This document shows, in pieces, positions 42,114 through 44,612 of a DNA stretch of 44,612 bases (position 1 is its first letter; each line of letters begins with the position of its first letter). The translations under genes and the position numbers were made by a program. Location: positions 1 through 44,612 of the forward strand of contig JAPLDO010000147.1 in NCBI GenBank assembly GCA_026391715.1, in the 5' to 3' direction. Source of the DNA: Bacteroidota bacterium. GTDB lineage: Bacteria > Bacteroidota > Bacteroidia > Bacteroidales > FEN-979. A model generated the notes under the pieces. That model saw only the letters and a program-made list of their open reading frames with translations, did no database searches and was not told where the DNA came from.

Positions 42114-44612
42114 CTATTTCATCCTTACAACAACCGCATTGGGATATCCCAGGTTTTTCACCTTCTCCAGAACCGCCTCCGCCGCCTGGCGACCGGTAAA
42201 GCCTGTAATATGAACTTTTACTACGCCCTTTTCTGTAAAAACCAGCGCTGTAAGATCAAGTACATTTTTTAACCGGGTTTGAATAGTAATGCCATCCAGT
42301 TCATCGCTTACGTCGCTTATTTCGACAACAAACTGCCCTGAAGAGAGGGTATCTGACAGTATGATGGCTGGCGGCACGATAGTTCCCTTTGATGATTGAG
42401 CGCCTCCCGAAGTGTCGCGTACAATTGGTCGCACAGTAAAGTCCACTCCATCAATCACATCTCCCTCTTCGGTTGGGTTGCATGTAAAAGGAATTGCCCT
42501 CGGCGTAACCGAAAAACCGATGCGCGTAAGCTGAATTGAATCAACCTGTGCATAATACTCTCCCGGAACCATACCGATGTAACTCATAAAGCCGTCAGAT
42601 TCAGAAAGCGTTTGCGCGTATTTATCTCCATTGATTTTGAAAATATTTACCTGGATGCGACCGATCCCGCGCGATGATGAATCTTCGGCATAGTTAACCG
42701 TTCCTGTAATTTCACCCATAGGCAATATGGGTATCTCCACTCGTTTAAACTGGTTAGGATCAATCAGAATTCTGTATGTTTTATGTTTAAGCCGCCACGA
42801 AAGGTTATCGAAATCGCCTTCGCGCAGTTCCATATCAAAATAAGAAAATGGCTCCAGTCCGAAAATCCTAATTATTGAATCTTTTTTCGAAAATATCATC
42901 CTGCCTCCATTTCCGCTCACCGTAAGCCCCTTGGCTATATGTTCATCAGGATCAAAAATGTTATTGTGATTGATGTCAACGTATGGAATTAGAGTTAAGC
43001 CACCTCTTCCCACACTACTTCCATCACTTGCATCTACAAAGCCATTTGCGCTTCCAAAGGCGAGACTCCCCATTGCCCCTTCTGATGTGAAAAGCCCATC
43101 GTTCGTTACCCGTGTAGAAAAGTTGGTTTGTGCGAAGGGAAGATTGTATTTGAAAGTAATATTTAACCCATTAGAATTGTCGGAGAAATTCCGCTCATAA
43201 GAAAAGGAGAGAAAACCAATCTTCAATACCGTTTTCTCTGCGTCAAACCTCCATGTGGCAAATTGACCAGTGCTGAGGTTAAATTGCCCGAGGGTGCGCA
43301 ATGACAACCCAATTTTAAGCCGATAGGAGAGAGCCATATTCGCAGATGCATATAATTGGCGGTCTGTAACCCAGTTTCCATTTGCAGAAAAATTGGCGCT
43401 GAATTGCCGGTAACCTGCGGCAAGGGATAATTCTGTCTGATTGTAGCTAAATCCTGGATAGACATCCTGTTTAAATCCCAGCCTAAGCGATCCTCCAACC
43501 TGTTTAATCCTAACCGGGAAGGACAATTCTGCTTTTCGCTGCTCCCGATAGTTGTATTGGATTGCCTTTTGTCCCTCTGCATAACGGATATAATTAACCT
43601 CAAGCAGAACATTATTTGGAAGGTTTATATTCATTAACCCGTTAAACCCTACTCCATAAGCATACAAAACATTGAGCATGAGTTTGCTAAATGGAAGGAA
43701 AGATGCACGGATAAATGGAATCACTGGACCGGATACCACTGAAGAGAGGTACTCCACACCACCGCCAACAGTTAAAATTCTTGCTACACCATAAGCAAAT
43801 TCTCCCCGCCCATACTTCGAACTAACACTATCGCTTACCAGACCACTATAAATTCTATATTCAAAATTCCGTGTCGGTAAGAAATTGTACGGAACATTCA
43901 TAATTCGCTGGTCGAACCGCTCCTCCCCGTTTGGACCATAAAACTTCAAAGTAATCGTAGTGTATCCGTACACCAAAGGAACCTTGAAAACAAACATCCC
44001 TGAAGCATCAGCTTTGGTAAAATCAACCAGAGAATTGTTTAAATATAATTCTACAAACCAGTCGGGCTGGGTGAAATCCCTAATTGTATAGAATCCGGTA
44101 GCTCTTCTTACGGCTGTTGAAGCATTGGTTATTATAGCGCCATACATTGGGGAATTAATCGTAGAAATAGACTGACTAACTATTTTTCCTGCCTGAACCT
44201 GACGTATGATATGTTTGTTATTATCATTCCACCTCCATTGAAATTGCTGCTGCCCGCTATTGAATAGGTTTCGCGGCGAATAATTGAGGAAAACATCAAG
44301 TTCTCCAAATAAAAGTTCAGCGCCAAGTCCAATTCCGAATTGGTTATCACTCATGCTTCCTGTCAACTGGGAACACATGGCGGACCAGTTAAGGGTGCCA
44401 AATTTAAAAAGATGATACCTGCGTTTTAAGGTTGTATCCGGCATTGTTTCCCCTCTAAGTTTTTTAATGTTACTCCGGGTTTTCTCGACACGCTGCTGTT
44501 TGATCGTCGGCAATTCAAAATCACTGTTTACAGTTATTAGCAAACTCCTAAAGTTAAACTTTAGACCAATCCCAAATGCCTGTTTAAATAGTGTAGATTC
44601 AAGATAAACCAT
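42114..44612 (-). CDS. Usher-like outer-membrane barrel protein with C-terminal SPOR-like domain, N-terminus cut by window edge
   Basis: 832 residues are visible and run to the right edge; the ATG at the edge need not be the true start. Residues about 150-260 include FYTIRDFTQPDWFVELYLNN and TITLKFYGPNGEERFDQRI, which resemble the region before and within the barrel of FimD/PapC-type ushers. Alternating hydrophobic strands with aromatic girdles occupy about 250-540. Next comes PYVDINHNNIFDPDEHIAKG and an FGLEPFSYFDMEL segment, like the plug/C-terminal beta domains of ushers, then GEITGTVNYAEDS (carboxypeptidase-regulatory-like). The last ~75 residues, including GVVKVHITGFTGRQAAEAVL and LGYPNAVVVRMK, look like a SPOR domain, which binds denuded peptidoglycan glycan strands. 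No chaperone or pilin gene is in view. It is convergent with the alpha-2-macroglobulin gene. Confidence 0.6.
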   Translation of the reverse strand: MVYLESTLFKQAFGIGLKFNFRSLLITVNSDFELPTIKQQRVEKTRSNIKKLRGETMPDTTLKRRYHLFKFGTLNWSAMCSQLTGSMSDNQFGIGLGAELLFGELDVFLNYSPRNLFNSGQQQFQWRWNDNNKHIIRQVQAGKIVSQSISTINSPMYGAIITNASTAVRRATGFYTIRDFTQPDWFVELYLNNSLVDFTKADASGMFVFKVPLVYGYTTITLKFYGPNGEERFDQRIMNVPYNFLPTRNFEYRIYSGLVSDSVSSKYGRGEFAYGVARILTVGGGVEYLSSVVSGPVIPFIRASFLPFSKLMLNVLYAYGVGFNGLMNINLPNNVLLEVNYIRYAEGQKAIQYNYREQRKAELSFPVRIKQVGGSLRLGFKQDVYPGFSYNQTELSLAAGYRQFSANFSANGNWVTDRQLYASANMALSYRLKIGLSLRTLGQFNLSTGQFATWRFDAEKTVLKIGFLSFSYERNFSDNSNGLNITFKYNLPFAQTNFSTRVTNDGLFTSEGAMGSLAFGSANGFVDASDGSSVGRGGLTLIPYVDINHNNIFDPDEHIAKGLTVSGNGGRMIFSKKDSIIRIFGLEPFSYFDMELREGDFDNLSWRLKHKTYRILIDPNQFKRVEIPILPMGEITGTVNYAEDSSSRGIGRIQVNIFKINGDKYAQTLSESDGFMSYIGMVPGEYYAQVDSIQLTRIGFSVTPRAIPFTCNPTEEGDVIDGVDFTVRPIVRDTSGGAQSSKGTIVPPAIILSDTLSSGQFVVEISDVSDELDGITIQTRLKNVLDLTALVFTEKGVVKVHITGFTGRQAAEAVLEKVKNLGYPNAVVVRMK

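Noticed and set aside
1-44612. Defence systems, prophage genes, tRNA or rRNA genes
   Set aside because: No nuclease, helicase, integrase, phage structural or RNA-gene signature was recognised on reading either strand; this was by eye, without a covariance-model search.

Overview
The window looks like chromosomal DNA of a Bacteroidota member, probably Bacteroidales-like. Three things point there: two secreted proteins end in type IX secretion (T9SS) type A sorting domains, several genes are preceded by the Bacteroidota -7 promoter box TAnnTTTG with little Shine-Dalgarno sequence, and LruC-domain, PocR-domain and Gly-rich RRM proteins are present. No rRNA, tRNA, CRISPR array, prophage or intact insertion sequence was seen.

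Region 1 (1-6318) is a signalling block of three multidomain histidine kinases. The first is cut by the left edge (REC-PAS-PAS-HisKA). The second is a PocR-PAS kinase broken by an apparent one-base deletion near 2785. The third is a REC-PAS-HisKA-HATPase kinase that converges on the second, with a closely similar PAS-kinase half. None carries a DNA-binding output domain. Region 2 (6397-10964) holds a YfcC-type membrane carrier, a T9SS-exported protein of unknown function and a T9SS-exported subtilisin-like protease. The last two converge on a strong bidirectional terminator and a REP-like hairpin.

Region 3 (11073-34559) is a roughly 23.5 kb minus-strand locus for a surface polysaccharide. In transcription order it has a GT2 glycosyltransferase, a WecA/MraY-type initiating sugar-phosphate transferase, a receiver domain with a C-terminal membrane anchor, a GT14-like transferase, an LruC-domain lipoprotein, a PAS / degenerate kinase / receiver protein, an outer-membrane export lipoprotein (Wza type), a Wzz/BY-kinase-like co-polymerase (Wzc type), an intergenic repeat cluster, the Wzm-Wzt ABC exporter, four GT2 enzymes, a hexapeptide acyltransferase, another GT2, two GT4-like enzymes, a NodB-type deacetylase and a final GT4. 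Many genes overlap or lie within 10 bp of each other. The proposed order of events is: the WecA-like enzyme loads undecaprenyl phosphate, the cytoplasmic glycosyltransferases extend the chain, the acyltransferase and deacetylase decorate it, Wzm-Wzt flips the finished chain, and the Wzc/Wza-like pair takes it through the periplasm and outer membrane. The two receiver-domain proteins could regulate this process at protein level. No Wzx/Wzy and no nucleotide-sugar synthesis genes are in view.

Region 4 (34560-44612) has an intergenic stretch with three copies of a CCCCGAAGGGG repeat, a small lipoprotein, an RRM RNA-binding protein with a good promoter and terminator, a giant thioester-containing alpha-2-macroglobulin, and the C-terminal 832 residues of an usher-like outer-membrane barrel protein that ends in a SPOR-like domain and runs off the right edge.

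The least ordinary items are the membrane-tethered receiver and pseudokinase pair inside the polysaccharide operon, the Wzc homologue without a tyrosine tail, the mix of ABC-type and Wza/Wzc-type export parts, the hairpin/tandem-repeat cluster, and the usher-SPOR fusion.
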